Below, piece after piece: positions 19,528-31,142 of a stretch of 64,000 nucleotides of DNA. The position numbers were made by a program, and so were the translations under genes. Source of the stretch: an uncultured Alphaproteobacteria bacterium (GTDB lineage: Bacteria > Pseudomonadota > Alphaproteobacteria > HIMB59). The notes under the pieces were generated by a model, which was not told the origin of the DNA, did no database searches, and was given only the letters and a program-made list of their open reading frames with translations. The stretch covers positions 1 through 64,000 of the forward strand of contig CABYSX010000003.1 in the NCBI GenBank assembly GCA_902521795.1, written 5' to 3'. Position 1 is the first letter of the stretch, and each line of letters starts with the position of its first letter.

Positions 19528-21439
19528 ATTATTTGAACCAACTAATAAATTTATTAAATCAACAAATCTTTATAAATTTCAAATATATTTAGAGAAAAAA
19601 TTTCTTAAAAAGTTTTCAAGTTACAATAAGCTTTGGCAGTGGAGTAATGATAATCCAGAAAACTTTTGGGAGTCTATAGTTGAATATTTTAATATTGACC
19701 TAGAGAAGAAAGGATCATTCAAATCCTACAATAAAACAAATTACTTTTGGAATTCTACTTTTTTTAAAAACTGTAATCTTAACTACTATGATTTAATTTA
19801 TAAAAATAATTCACCTGATATAGCAATTGAATTTATTGGAGAAAATAAATACAAAGAAGTAATTACCTATGCTGATTTGAACAAAAGAGTCAATGCTTTA
19901 AGCAACTTTTTTCAAAGCCTAGGCATTAAAAAAGGTGATGTAGTAGTTGGATATCTTCCAAATATACCCGACACAATAATTAGTTTTTTATCAGCTGCTA
20001 AAATAGGTGCGGTTTGGTCTTCTTGTTCCGCTGATTTTGGAACACAGGCTGTGATCGATAGATTTTCTCAATTAAAACCTAAACTGCTAATTATCGCTGA
20101 TCACTATTTTTACAATGGCAAAAGATTTGATTATTCAAAAAATTTAAGATTATTAAAACAAAGCTTAAATAATCCAAGAATTTTAAAAACTAATTATCCT
20201 TCCAACAAGAACACCTCTCAGTTTAAAAAAATCATCGCTCAAAAAAAATATAAAAAAATAGATCAATATGTTTTATTAGATTTTAACCACCCTCTTTATG
20301 TTCTATTTTCTAGTGGAACTACAGGGCTTCCCAAATGTATTACACACGGTCACGGTGGCTCACTTCTTCAGCACTTAAAAGAATTAGCACTACATACTAA
20401 CGTTAAATCAAAAGATAAGATGCTCTTTTTAACAACATGTGGTTGGATGATGTGGAACTGGACTGTTTCAAATTTATTATTGGGATCTACAATTGTTCTT
20501 TATGATGGCTCTCCATTTTACCCAAATACTAATCGAGTTATTAGTATGACAAAAGATACTAAATCAACAATGTTAGGTGCTGGTGCAAAGATTTATGAAA
20601 CCATCCAGAACAAATACAAATCCAATAAAAAAAATGTTTTAAAAAAAATTAGCTGTTTTATATCTACTGGCTCTCCTCTGAGCCCAGATACTTTTAAATT
20701 TATAAATAAATATTTAAACTCTCAGTCATTCATACACTCAGTGAGTGGCGGTACTGATATTGTCTCATGTTTTATGTTAGGTATACCAACCCTACCTGTA
20801 TATTCTGGTGAAATTCAAGGACCAGGTCTTGGTATGAACATTGATGTTTATAATGAAAAGGGCAAATCGACAAAAAAAACTGGTGAGTTAGTTTGTAAGA
20901 CCCCCTTTCCATCTAAGCCTATTTACTTTTGGAATGATAAACTGCATAGAAAATATAAATCTGCTTATTTCGAAAAATTTCCAAATATATGGGCCCACGG
21001 AGATTATGTAAAAAAAACAAATAATGGAGGTTATGTAATATTTGGAAGGTCAGATGCTACATTAAACCCAGGTGGAGTAAGAATAGGTACCGGTGAAATT
21101 TACAATAGTTTGCAAAAATTTCACTGGATTGAAGATTGTTTGGCAACAGGATATATCACTGAAAATGACGAAAAAATTGTACTTTTTCTTAAATTATCAA
21201 ACTCAAAAATTACTATTGATTTTAGAGAGGTATTGAAAAAACATCTCAAAACATCCCTAAGTCCAAGACATGTTCCCTGGAAGGTATTTGTGGTGAAAGA
21301 TATTCCAAGAACAAAAAGTGGAAAAAACTCTGAAATACTTGTCAAAAAAATCATCAATAATGATAAAGTGCAAAATTTAGGATCATTAGCAAACCCTGAA
21401 TCAGTAAGTGAATATAGGATGATAAATGTAAATGAATGA
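19520..21439 (+). CDS. acetoacetate-CoA ligase (acetoacetyl-CoA synthetase)
   Basis: LFSSGTTGLPKCITHGHGG, CGWMMWNWTVSNL, GRSDATLNPGGVRIGTGEIY. Confidence 0.9.
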   Translation: MDKLFEPTNKFIKSTNLYKFQIYLEKKFLKKFSSYNKLWQWSNDNPENFWESIVEYFNIDLEKKGSFKSYNKTNYFWNSTFFKNCNLNYYDLIYKNNSPDIAIEFIGENKYKEVITYADLNKRVNALSNFFQSLGIKKGDVVVGYLPNIPDTIISFLSAAKIGAVWSSCSADFGTQAVIDRFSQLKPKLLIIADHYFYNGKRFDYSKNLRLLKQSLNNPRILKTNYPSNKNTSQFKKIIAQKKYKKIDQYVLLDFNHPLYVLFSSGTTGLPKCITHGHGGSLLQHLKELALHTNVKSKDKMLFLTTCGWMMWNWTVSNLLLGSTIVLYDGSPFYPNTNRVISMTKDTKSTMLGAGAKIYETIQNKYKSNKKNVLKKISCFISTGSPLSPDTFKFINKYLNSQSFIHSVSGGTDIVSCFMLGIPTLPVYSGEIQGPGLGMNIDVYNEKGKSTKKTGELVCKTPFPSKPIYFWNDKLHRKYKSAYFEKFPNIWAHGDYVKKTNNGGYVIFGRSDATLNPGGVRIGTGEIYNSLQKFHWIEDCLATGYITENDEKIVLFLKLSNSKITIDFREVLKKHLKTSLSPRHVPWKVFVVKDIPRTKSGKNSEILVKKIINNDKVQNLGSLANPESVSEYRMINVNE

Positions 21440-22584
21440 TGTTTTTATAATAGATGCAGTCAGAACACCCATTGGCGCCTATCTTGGAAACTACAAAAAA
21501 ACTGAGTCAGTAGATTTAGGAGTTTCTTGCCTTAAGGATTTATTTGAAAGAAATAAAAAAATTAATACAAAGGAAATAGAAGGGCTTGTTTTGGGACAGG
21601 TCTTAACAAGTGGTCTTGGTATGAATACAGCCAGACAAGTTGCTTTAAATTCAGGAATGCAACAGTCCTCTTTCGCTTATGTTGTAAATCAAGTTTGTGG
21701 TAGTGGCATGAGAGCCACCATGGACGGGTCATCTAAAATTTATTCTGGGGAGACTGACTTATTAATTGTTGGAGGTCAGGAGAGTATGTCTAGAGCACGT
21801 CATGCTTATTTAAGTAGGACAGGTGAAAAAAAGTTAGGGAATAATGTTTTTATCGACACCTTAGTGAACGATGGACTAACAGACGCATTTTCAAAAGAGC
21901 ATATGGGCATAACTGCAGAAAATGTTTCACGAAGATATACTGTCACTAGACAAGACCAAGATCAATTTGCTTATCAGTCATATCTGAAAACATATAAGGC
22001 TATAAAAAATAACTATTATAAAAATGAATTGATTAAATCAAATTACAAAGATGAGGTACGCAAAGACACAACACTTGTTAAGCTCGGCCAACTTAATGCT
22101 GTTTTTAAAAAGTCTGGCACTGTTACTGCTGGAAATGCCTCTTCGCTAAACGATGGTGCTAGTTTTTTAGCCTTAGCTTCTGAGAAGTATATTAAATCTA
22201 ATAAAATCAGGCCTATAGCAAAAATTCTATCTTGGGCTTCATCAGCCGGAAACCCTGATTATATGGGTATAACTCCTATTATAGCAATTCAGAAATTAAT
22301 GAAGAAAATGGGTGTTAATATTGGTTATTTTGATCTCATTGAGATTAATGAGGCTTTTGCTGCAACCTCAGTTGCAGTTCAACGATCACTAAAAATAGAT
22401 CCAAACAAATTAAATATTGCTGGGGGGGGCTATTGCACTAGGTCACCCAATTGGTTGTTCTGGTGCGAGAATAGTCACAACCTTGGCTCATCAATTAAGA
22501 CGAACAAAACAAAAAGTTGGTGTCGCAAGTATGTGTATTGGTGGCGGACAAGGGTTAGCAATTGCCATTGAAAAACTTAATTAA
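21432..22584 (+). pseudogene. acetyl-CoA C-acetyltransferase (thiolase), frameshifted near C-terminus
   Basis: DAVRTPIGAYLGNYK, NQVCGSGMRATM, EINEAFAAT; G8 run at 22432-22439 breaks [47 protein letters not shown], restored with G7. Confidence 0.85.
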
Positions 22585-22593
22585 AATATATCT

Positions 22594-23484
22594 GTGAGTG
22601 TTTCTCTTAAAGCAGCTATATTTTTATGTTTTGCTTCCTTATTTTGGTCAGGTAATTTTATAATTGGAAGATTATCTTCAGTTGAAGACTTAGTATCACC
22701 TTTATCTTTAGCATTTTATAGGTGGGTAATTGCTTTTGTTATTTTAACTCCTTTTTGTTTAAAAAAAGCCTTAAATGATTTACCTCTTCTAAAGAAACAA
22801 CCTGGTATGATTTTTTTAATAGTTCTAACTGGGCCAACTCTTTTCAATACACTTACATATTTAGGTTTAACTGCTACAACAGTTATTAATTCTTTGTTGG
22901 TAATATCAACAACCCCAATGCTAATAATACTTTTAAATAAATTTATTTATAAACATCAAACGAATTTGTTTCAAATGCTGGGTGTAATAATATCACTAAT
23001 CGGTGTTAGTTATGTAATTACAAAAGGTAATTATCAAAACATTTTTGATTCAAAATTTTATTCTGGAGATCTATTTATATTACTTGCGGTAGTTTCCTGG
23101 GCTTTGTATTCAATATTCCTAAAAAAAAATGAGACAGGAGTCTCAGGGTTTAGTTTTTTATATCTATCATTTGTATTTACAGTAATTTTACTATCACCTG
23201 TATTTTTATATGACATTATTATCCTAAATAATTTCATTAATTTTGATCAGAAAACTTTATTAGTAATTGGTTATACGGGTACGTTTCCTAGCATCCTTTC
23301 TTACATGTGTTGGAATACTGGTGTTGCCTTAATTGGCCCCAATAAATCTGGTCCTTTTCTTCATTTAATGCCTATTTTTGGAGGAATCCTCGCATATTTA
23401 GTCTTTCAAGAGACGCTGCAGAGCTATCATTACGCTGGAATTTTGTCAGTGATTATTGGTATAATGATAGCTAATAAAAAGTAA
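22594..23484 (+). CDS. EamA/DMT-family transporter
   Basis: Ten-TM-like EamA pattern; FWSGNFIIGRL, ISLIGVSYVITKG. Confidence 0.85.
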   Translation: MSVSLKAAIFLCFASLFWSGNFIIGRLSSVEDLVSPLSLAFYRWVIAFVILTPFCLKKALNDLPLLKKQPGMIFLIVLTGPTLFNTLTYLGLTATTVINSLLVISTTPMLIILLNKFIYKHQTNLFQMLGVIISLIGVSYVITKGNYQNIFDSKFYSGDLFILLAVVSWALYSIFLKKNETGVSGFSFLYLSFVFTVILLSPVFLYDIIILNNFINFDQKTLLVIGYTGTFPSILSYMCWNTGVALIGPNKSGPFLHLMPIFGGILAYLVFQETLQSYHYAGILSVIIGIMIANKK

Positions 23485-23517
23485 TTAATTATTTCTTTGG
23501 ATAGGAGGGAAATATTT

Positions 23518-24645
23518 ATGGCTAAAAAGACTAAAAATAGCAAATCAATAAAAAGAAGAAATTTTCTGAAAGGTGCCGGTGCTGCAGCACTTGGCGCTGC
23601 AGCAGTTTCTTCGTTCCCAGCTCCAGCTATATCTGGCGGACACATGGAATGGATCGCATGTTCTGCTTTCGGTAAGGCTAGTGGACTGGGAAAAGCTATC
23701 GACCGATTTGCTAGTTATATAAACAATGCTTCTGACAAATTAAAAATCACAGTCTACCACGGTGGTGAATTAGTACCACCTCTTGAGTCTCTTGATGCTG
23801 TTAGATCAGGTGCAGCTCAAATGGCTTACGGTGCAGGGTATTACTGGACTAACATAAGCATGGCTCCTTCATTCTCTGCAGCACTACCTTTCGGTTTAAC
23901 TGCTCAAGAGCAAAATGCATGGTGTTATTATGGCGGTGGCATTGAAGCAGCTGACAAAGCCTATAACTCTATTGGTGTTAAATTTTTGCCAATGGGTAAT
24001 ACTGGAAATCAAATGGGAGGTTGGTTTAACAAAGAAATCAATTCTCTTGCAGATTTTGAGGGTTTAAAAATTAGAATGCCGGGTCTTGGAGGTGAAGTAT
24101 TAAAATCCTTCGGAGCAAATACAGTGCTTTTAGCAGGTGCAGATGTTCTTCCATCTCTTGCTTCAGGTGCTATTGATGCAACGGAGTGGATTGGTCCTGC
24201 AGCTGACTTGGGCAAAGGTTTACATCAAGCAGCAGAATTTTATTATAACCCAGGTTGGCATGAGCCAGCAACTATCTTAGATTGTTCAATTGATATGTTT
24301 GAGTGGGAGAAGCTCGATGATGCAACTAAAGAACTCATAACTGTTGCATCAAAAGCTGTAAACATGGAAGTGCTCTCATTTTTTCAAGCAGTAAATGACA
24401 GCTCTTATCAGAAACTCATCAATGAACATGGTGTTCAAATGAGACAGCTACCAGATCCTGTTATGAATGCGTTAGGGCAAAGAGCAGGTGAGGTTTGTAG
24501 TGCTATCGCTGCTGAAGATCCTGTCTCTCAAGCACTTTTTTCACACATTGTTGAATTCAGATCTTCTATCTTGAGATGGACAAATACATCTGAGAAAGAG
24601 TACATGAGAGTAAGAAGCCTACCATTTACTTACCCATCGGCATAA
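23518..24645 (+). CDS. TRAP transporter substrate-binding protein (DctP/TakP-like), Tat signal
   Basis: KRRNFLKGAGAAALGAAAVSS twin-arginine leader; DATEWIGPAADLGKGLHQAAEFYYNPGWHEP; AGGAGGG Shine-Dalgarno before ATG 23518. Confidence 0.92.
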   Translation: MAKKTKNSKSIKRRNFLKGAGAAALGAAAVSSFPAPAISGGHMEWIACSAFGKASGLGKAIDRFASYINNASDKLKITVYHGGELVPPLESLDAVRSGAAQMAYGAGYYWTNISMAPSFSAALPFGLTAQEQNAWCYYGGGIEAADKAYNSIGVKFLPMGNTGNQMGGWFNKEINSLADFEGLKIRMPGLGGEVLKSFGANTVLLAGADVLPSLASGAIDATEWIGPAADLGKGLHQAAEFYYNPGWHEPATILDCSIDMFEWEKLDDATKELITVASKAVNMEVLSFFQAVNDSSYQKLINEHGVQMRQLPDPVMNALGQRAGEVCSAIAAEDPVSQALFSHIVEFRSSILRWTNTSEKEYMRVRSLPFTYPSA

Positions 24646-24656
24646 ATTTTTAAATT

Positions 24657-24690
24657 AAAATCATCCCCGTTAATTTTCGGGGATGATTTT
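24657..24690. terminator. bidirectional intrinsic terminator between dctP and dctM
   Basis: AAAATCATCCCCG-ttaatttt-CGGGGATGATTTT perfect 13-bp stem plus T-run, between convergent genes. Confidence 0.9.
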
Positions 24691-24694
24691 TTCT

Positions 24695-26071
24695 CTAAAA
24701 CATTTCATTTGGTAACCAAGTAGCGATCTCTGGATAAAAACCAACAATTAATATTGCCAATATTTGAATTCCAATAAAAGGAATTACTCCTTTGTACATA
24801 TTTTTAGTTTGAATACTGTTTGGTGCCACCCCTCTTAAAAAAAATAAGGAAAAACCAAAAGGAGGTGTTAAAAAACTTGTTTGTAAATTCAATGAAATAA
24901 GAATGCCCAGCCACAAGGGATCTGCTCCATTTGCAATCAATATTGGACCTACTAAAGGCACTATAACAAAAATTATTTCTATATAATCTAGAAAGAAGCC
25001 CAAAAGGAAAATGACAATCATTACCAAAATAAGGGCTGCATAAAGACCTCCTGGTAAATTTCCTAGAAAATGTTCTATCATTTCATCACCACCAAAGCCA
25101 CGAAATACTAATGAAAACATTGATGCCCCAATTAAAATTATGAAAACAAAAGAACTAAGTTTTACAGTCCCTAAAGCAGTCTCTTTAACATTCTTAAAAT
25201 TTAACTCTCCCTTTAAAAGTGCTATAACGGCTGCACCTACAGCACCAACAGAAGCTGACTCTGTGGGTGTTGCAATACCAAAAAGTATTGAACCCAAAAC
25301 TAGTATAATAAGAGTTATTGGAGGAATAACTGATTTAGCTGCTTCGATATAAATCTCTGCTCTTGATCTGCTTGTTTCAACTGGCGGGCAAGATAGAGGA
25401 TTAAATCTAGCGTAAAAGAAAATAAATATTATAAATAAGACCACCAACATAAGCCCAGGCAAGATAGCGCCAGCGAATAAATCAATTGCTGTTACAGGAT
25501 CAGGGGCTAAATTACCAACTAACATCGCTGCTTCTTCGTTTGCGCCTTGTAAAATTGTTGCAAGTAATACTAAAACAATTGAAGGAGGTATTATTTGACC
25601 CAATGTTCCTGCAGCACAAATAGTTCCTGTAGCTATTTTTTGGTCATAGCCAGCTTTCATCATTGAGGGTAAGGAGAGCATTCCCATTGTCACAACTGTT
25701 GCTCCAACAATTCCTGTGGAAGCAGCAAGTAACATACCTACTATTACTACTCCGATACCCAGACCCCCTTTTGTTGAGCCAAAAAGCTCGCCAATAGACT
25801 GCAAAAGACCTGCAGCTATTTTTGTCTTTTCTAACATTATTCCCATAAAAATAAACAGAGGTACCGCTACAAGAGGCTCATTAATCATTGTGCCGAATAT
25901 GCGTTGAGGAAAAAACCCAAGCATTCTAAAATTAAATATTTCCAAAGCATCTCCGAGAAAACCAAACATAAGAGCTGTTCCCGCTAGAGTGAAAGCTACA
26001 GGAAAACCAAAGAGCAGTAATCCCAATGTTGTGACAAACATTACAATTGCTAAAATTTCAGGACTAATCAT
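24695..26071 (-). CDS. TRAP transporter large permease (DctM)
   Basis: FPVAFTLAGTALMFG, AASTGIVGATVVTMGMLSLPSMMKAGYD, GTLGQIIPPSIVLVLL. Confidence 0.95.
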   Translation of the reverse strand: MISPEILAIVMFVTTLGLLLFGFPVAFTLAGTALMFGFLGDALEIFNFRMLGFFPQRIFGTMINEPLVAVPLFIFMGIMLEKTKIAAGLLQSIGELFGSTKGGLGIGVVIVGMLLAASTGIVGATVVTMGMLSLPSMMKAGYDQKIATGTICAAGTLGQIIPPSIVLVLLATILQGANEEAAMLVGNLAPDPVTAIDLFAGAILPGLMLVVLFIIFIFFYARFNPLSCPPVETSRSRAEIYIEAAKSVIPPITLIILVLGSILFGIATPTESASVGAVGAAVIALLKGELNFKNVKETALGTVKLSSFVFIILIGASMFSLVFRGFGGDEMIEHFLGNLPGGLYAALILVMIVIFLLGFFLDYIEIIFVIVPLVGPILIANGADPLWLGILISLNLQTSFLTPPFGFSLFFLRGVAPNSIQTKNMYKGVIPFIGIQILAILIVGFYPEIATWLPNEMF

Positions 26072-26595
26072 GATTTTTTTCTAGAGTCATCGAAGCTTGT
26101 AAGCGTTTGCAAAGACTTTATTACATTTGAAATTAATTGGATAAATAAGACTAAACAAAACCATAGTATTGCACTTTTTAAAATATATAAGGCAGGCATA
26201 CCACCAGCCTCTCTTGAGACTTCCCCCATTAAAAAAGAACGATATACAAAAGGATAGCTATAACTCCAGATGATATACAAAAAAGGTAGTAATAAAAAAA
26301 TATTACCTAAAAGATCAACAATCGCTTTATACTTTTTTGAAGCCTCTCTATAAAAGACATCAATTCGTACATGTTCATTCGCTAAATAAGTAAAGCCAGC
26401 TCCTAGCATAAATATAAAACTATGAAGCCATACATAAACCTCTTGCATCCAAATGAAACCAATATTGAAGCCGTACCTAAGCACAACAACTGTGAATACT
26501 ACTATTACCATCGAGAAAACAAAAAATGCACAAAGGTATCCAACAAATGTATTAAAACGATCAATATATTTGGATATTTGAGCTAAAACAGACAT
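26068..26595 (-). CDS. TRAP transporter small permease (DctQ)
   Basis: Four TM segments, WMQEVYVWLHSFIFMLGAGFTYLANEHVRIDVFYR; start moved to MSVLAQISKY (26595). Confidence 0.88.
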   Translation of the reverse strand: MSVLAQISKYIDRFNTFVGYLCAFFVFSMVIVVFTVVVLRYGFNIGFIWMQEVYVWLHSFIFMLGAGFTYLANEHVRIDVFYREASKKYKAIVDLLGNIFLLLPFLYIIWSYSYPFVYRSFLMGEVSREAGGMPALYILKSAILWFCLVLFIQLISNVIKSLQTLTSFDDSRKKS

Positions 26596-26889
26596 AGCTC
26601 GTGAGTATACATAGACAATATAAATAATAAAAAGGGTAAATTCATAGGTCGTGGTGCCAACTTTAAAAATAAAGCTTCTCTCATGCGGGGTGAGATTCGG
26701 CACATTTAAACAAAATGTTCACGACCTGCACAGATATTAATTGATTTTATAGCGTTTTCAGACCGTTAATTTTTATTTCAAGCATATTTGATCAACACTT
26801 TTTCCACAATTTGATTAATTGATATAATGCATGAATTAATAAAATAATAGCTTTTTACTATAAGATTTTTTTGAATATATTTCCTCTTT

Positions 26890-27255
26890 ATGGCTCCACT
26901 ATCACCACATTTACAGATTTATAGGCCTTTTTTAACTATGATATTTTCTATTTCCAGCAGAATAGGCGTCATAGCATTTGCATTTTCAATTCCTTTTTTT
27001 GCAATTTGGTTAGGAAGTGCAAATACACTTCCTCAGCTTAATGTTCTATTAACAATATTCTTCAACTTTTTACCAGTAAAGTTGATATTCGTTTTTTGGT
27101 TTTTTATTTTTAATCATCATTTATTAAATGGTTTTAAATATTTTTTATGGTCGTTCGCCATTGGAATGGAAATTAAAAATGTTTATTTAACTACATACAT
27201 TATATTAGTAATGAATATTATGATGACATTAATTTTCACTTGGATGTTATTCTGA
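26890..27255 (+). CDS. sdhC: succinate dehydrogenase cytochrome b556 subunit
   Basis: PLSPHLQIYRPFLTMIFSISSRIGVIAF; upstream of sdhDAB. Confidence 0.9.
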   Translation: MAPLSPHLQIYRPFLTMIFSISSRIGVIAFAFSIPFFAIWLGSANTLPQLNVLLTIFFNFLPVKLIFVFWFFIFNHHLLNGFKYFLWSFAIGMEIKNVYLTTYIILVMNIMMTLIFTWMLF

Positions 27256-27566
27256 TGAAAGCCTCGCAAAAATGGAAAATTGAGAGAATTTTATATCTTG
27301 CATTAATTCCCATTAGTTATTGGTTCATATTATTTTTTATAAATTCTCATTCTGACTCAAATTCTTTAAATGTCTTATTATCAAATACATCCAATAAGAT
27401 TTTGTTGTCAATTTTTTTTATTATATCAATGTTTCATATTAGAATTCAATTGGGTAAAGTTTATGAGGATTATTTTAAATTTAAGCAAATGAAATTTTAT
27501 TCTCTCTTGACAGACTGTGCTATAGGTTTTTCAATTTTAATTTTTTTACCGGTATTATTTTTTTAA
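27240..27566 (+). CDS. sdhD: succinate dehydrogenase membrane anchor subunit
   Basis: Three-TM protein between sdhC and sdhA. Confidence 0.8.
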   Translation: MDVILMKASQKWKIERILYLALIPISYWFILFFINSHSDSNSLNVLLSNTSNKILLSIFFIISMFHIRIQLGKVYEDYFKFKQMKFYSLLTDCAIGFSILIFLPVLFF

Positions 27567-27567
27567 C

Positions 27568-29346
27568 ATGAATTTCACTGATCATAAATTAGATGTTGTT
27601 GTTTTAGGTGCTGGAGGCGCGGGCTTAAGAGCTGCTCTGGGATGTTCTGAGCAAGGCCTCAAGACCGCATGTGTTTCAAAAGTTTATCCTACAAGAAGCC
27701 ATACTGTGGCAGCTCAAGGGGGTATAGGTGCAGCGCTAGCTAACATGGGTGAAGATAGTTGGCAATGGCATATGTTTGACACTGTAAAAGGCTCTGACTG
27801 GCTTGGTGACCAAGACAGTATTGAATATCTATGCGCAAATGCAGTTGACTCTATTGTTGAGTTGGAACATTACGGCATGCCATTTTCTAGAACTGAGGAT
27901 GGTAAGATATATCAAAGACCTTTTGGTGGGCACATGACAAAAAATGGTAAAGGCGAACCTGCAAGTCGAGCTTGTGCTGCAGCTGATAGAACTGGACATG
28001 CATTACTTCACACGTTATATCAGCAAAGTCTCAAAAATAACGTTGATTTTTATAACGAATACTTTGCCATAGATTTATTAAAAGATGATAACGACGCAAT
28101 TTGTGGACTCTTAGCAATCAACATTGAGGATGGGTCATTGCACCGCTTTATTGCAAAAATGACAATTTTAGCTACCGGAGGTTATGGAAGAATATTTCAA
28201 TCCTCCACAAGTGCACATATTTGTACAGGTGATGGCGCAGGTATTGCTCTCAGGGCAGGACTTCCGTTATCTGATATGGAGTTTATTCAGTTTCACCCCA
28301 CTGGAATATATGGTGTTGGCGTTTTAATATCAGAGGCAGCTAGAGGTGAGGGGGGTATTTTAAAAAATAATGAGGGTACAAGGTTTATGCTTGAGTACGC
28401 CCCAAATGCCAAAGACCTTGCAGCTAGAGATGTTATTTCAAGATTCATAAGTAAGGAGATCAGTGCTGGTAGAGGATGTGGACCTAATAAAGACTATATA
28501 AATCTTCATTTAGAGCACCTTGATGCTGATATGCTTGCTAAAAGATTACCTGGTATCTCTGAGTCAGTTAGAGCATTTTGTGGAAGAGATATTTCCAAAG
28601 AGCCAATTCCAGTTATTCCAACTGTTCACTACTGTATGGGAGGCATCCCAACTAATTTTAAAGCAGAAGTTTTGAAACCTAATGACACGAATACAGAAGA
28701 AGTATGTGAGGGATTAATGGCAATAGGTGAAGCAGCATGTGCATCAGTTCATGGAGCAAATAGACTTGGAACTAATGCTCTTGCAGAACTTGTTGTTTTT
28801 GGAAGAGGTGCAGCCATACAAGCAGGACAAGTCATTGATAGTAACGAGTCATTGAGGATGCCATCCCACTCACAAACAAATTTAATAATAGAAAGACTTG
28901 AGTCAATCAAAAATAATAAAGGCGATGTATCGGTTGGAGAGTTAAGAGAAAAAATGCAAAAAACTGTCCAGAAAAGATTTGGTGTTTACAGAGAGAGTGA
29001 AACTTTAAAACTGGGCAACGACGAATTGTATTCAATGTCCCAAGATCTTAAACATATTAAAGTTAAAGATCAGTCAGATGTTTTTAATACAGATTTGGTT
29101 GAAGCTTTAGAGCTTCATAACTTAATGCAGGTCGCTGGCAGTGTTGGTGTTTCAGCTGAACAAAGAACTGAAAGTAGAGGTGCACACGCCAGAGAAGATT
29201 TTCCAGAAAGAGATGATGAAAATTGGCTTAAACACACACTTTTTTGGGGAGATGCTACAGATTATAAAGTCACTCACAGGCCTGTAAGAATGACAACATT
29301 AAGCAATCAAATTTCTGTCATACCTCCACAAGTAAGGGTTTACTAA
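27568..29346 (+). CDS. sdhA: succinate dehydrogenase flavoprotein subunit
   Basis: [49 protein letters not shown]. Confidence 0.98.
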   Translation: MNFTDHKLDVVVLGAGGAGLRAALGCSEQGLKTACVSKVYPTRSHTVAAQGGIGAALANMGEDSWQWHMFDTVKGSDWLGDQDSIEYLCANAVDSIVELEHYGMPFSRTEDGKIYQRPFGGHMTKNGKGEPASRACAAADRTGHALLHTLYQQSLKNNVDFYNEYFAIDLLKDDNDAICGLLAINIEDGSLHRFIAKMTILATGGYGRIFQSSTSAHICTGDGAGIALRAGLPLSDMEFIQFHPTGIYGVGVLISEAARGEGGILKNNEGTRFMLEYAPNAKDLAARDVISRFISKEISAGRGCGPNKDYINLHLEHLDADMLAKRLPGISESVRAFCGRDISKEPIPVIPTVHYCMGGIPTNFKAEVLKPNDTNTEEVCEGLMAIGEAACASVHGANRLGTNALAELVVFGRGAAIQAGQVIDSNESLRMPSHSQTNLIIERLESIKNNKGDVSVGELREKMQKTVQKRFGVYRESETLKLGNDELYSMSQDLKHIKVKDQSDVFNTDLVEALELHNLMQVAGSVGVSAEQRTESRGAHAREDFPERDDENWLKHTLFWGDATDYKVTHRPVRMTTLSNQISVIPPQVRVY

Positions 29347-30147
29347 ATGGTACAACTCACTCTTCCTAAAAACTCAATTCCAGTTAAAGGAAAATCATAT
29401 TCTAATGTAGATCTTATTGATGAACAGTCCCAACAAAACCATGACATCAGGATTGTAAATGTTTACCGATGGTCAGGTGAAGAAGATACGCCCCCTCAAA
29501 TAGATCGATTTGAAATTGATGTAGCTAAAGCAGGGACAATGGTTTTGGATATATTAAATAAAATTAAAGCTGAGGTTGATCCAAGCCTAACTTTTAGAAA
29601 ATCATGCAGAGAAGGTGTTTGTGGATCATGTGCAATGAATATAGATGGTGTCAATACACTTGCATGCCAGAAACATATAGAGGAATGCTCTGATGAAATT
29701 AATATATACCCTCTTCCCCATATGAGAGTTTTAAAAGATTTAGTGGTAGATTTGAAAAAAGCTTTCGAACAATTTAAATCTATAAAACCATGGTTAAATA
29801 AAAAATCTCCAAATAATGAAAGAGAAAATATACAGTCAGTCGAAGATAGAGATAAGCTAGATGGCAAATGGGAATGTGTAATGTGCTTTTCTTGTAGTAC
29901 CTCTTGTCCAAGTTATTGGTGGAATGAAGATGAATATTTAGGACCTGCTGTGTTACTACAAGCAAACCGCTGGATAAAAGATAGTAGAGATGAAGAGAAA
30001 AAAGAAAGGTTGAATGAGTTGGATGATAGTCTTAAACTATATAGATGCCACTCAATCATGAATTGTACCAACTCCTGTCCGAAAGGATTAAACCCAGCTA
30101 AAGCTATAGCTGAAATAAAACATGAAATATCCAAAATGGATAAATAG
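29347..30147 (+). CDS. sdhB: succinate dehydrogenase iron-sulfur subunit
   Basis: [52 protein letters not shown]. Confidence 0.98.
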   Translation: MVQLTLPKNSIPVKGKSYSNVDLIDEQSQQNHDIRIVNVYRWSGEEDTPPQIDRFEIDVAKAGTMVLDILNKIKAEVDPSLTFRKSCREGVCGSCAMNIDGVNTLACQKHIEECSDEINIYPLPHMRVLKDLVVDLKKAFEQFKSIKPWLNKKSPNNERENIQSVEDRDKLDGKWECVMCFSCSTSCPSYWWNEDEYLGPAVLLQANRWIKDSRDEEKKERLNELDDSLKLYRCHSIMNCTNSCPKGLNPAKAIAEIKHEISKMDK

Positions 30148-31091
30148 TGAATAAAATTTCACTAATTGGTGCTGGAAACATTGGCGGTACCCTCGCTCAT
30201 TTAGCCGCTTTAAAAAAACTCGGAAATGTAACACTAATAGATGTTGTAAAAGGAATGCCCCAAGGAAAAGCTTTAGATCTTAGCCAATCTTCGGCTGTTG
30301 AAGATTTTACAGGGTCGATAGAGGGCACAAATGATTTTTCCAAAATGATGGGATCTGACGTCATTATCATAACTGCTGGTTTGCCTCGTCAACCTGGAAT
30401 GAGTAGGGATGATCTTTTAGAGACCAATGGGAAAATAATTAAAAAAATAGCTCTAGATATAAAAAAATATGCCCCAAAAGCATTTGTTATTTGTATCACA
30501 AACCCCTTAGACGCAATGGTATACGTACTTCAAAAATATTCAAAACTTCCAAAAAATATGTGTGTTGGAATGGCAGGAGTATTAGACTCTTCTCGAATGA
30601 AATATTTCTTATCAGATGCTTTGAACGTTTCTGTAAATGATGTTGAAACATTTGTATTAGGAGGACATGGAGATGACATGGTTCCTCTTATAAACTATAC
30701 AACAATTGGAGGAGTGCCTTTAATGGACTTCCTAAAGCTTAAAAAATTTCCTTATTCAAAAATTGAGAAAATAGTTAATCGCACAAGAATGGGTGGAGGA
30801 GAGATAGTGAAATTACTTAAAAGAGGATCTGCTTTTTATGCACCTGCAAGTTCAGCCATTCTGATGGCAGAGGCATTTTTGTTTGATCAAAAAAAACTAT
30901 TACCCTGCGCAGCTTTTATTAATGGTCAATATGGTCTTAGCAATATGTATATGGGTGTTCCTACAGTTATTGGAAAAAAAGGAATTGAAAAAATTATTGA
31001 GGTAAAACTTACCTCTAAAGAAAAGTTAATGCTAAAAAAATCTGTTAAATCTGTTCAGGGATTGGTATCAGCAGTCGATAAGCTTTTATAA
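30147..31091 (+). CDS. mdh: malate dehydrogenase
   Basis: [45 protein letters not shown]. Confidence 0.96.
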   Translation: MNKISLIGAGNIGGTLAHLAALKKLGNVTLIDVVKGMPQGKALDLSQSSAVEDFTGSIEGTNDFSKMMGSDVIIITAGLPRQPGMSRDDLLETNGKIIKKIALDIKKYAPKAFVICITNPLDAMVYVLQKYSKLPKNMCVGMAGVLDSSRMKYFLSDALNVSVNDVETFVLGGHGDDMVPLINYTTIGGVPLMDFLKLKKFPYSKIEKIVNRTRMGGGEIVKLLKRGSAFYAPASSAILMAEAFLFDQKKLLPCAAFINGQYGLSNMYMGVPTVIGKKGIEKIIEVKLTSKEKLMLKKSVKSVQGLVSAVDKLL

Positions 31092-31142
31092 TTAAAAATA
31101 AAATGACTTTTTTATGAGATAAGCGTATACATTATCTTATTA

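Noticed and set aside
26596-26703. Longer dctQ N-terminus
   Set aside because: Internal MSVLAQISKY fits family length and topology better
26823-26828. TATAAT upstream of sdhC
   Set aside because: Perfect -10 but no convincing -35 at 16-18 nt in an AT-rich spacer
29496-30134. Minus ORFs antisense to sdhB
   Set aside because: Overlap a conserved Fe-S subunit; no independent support
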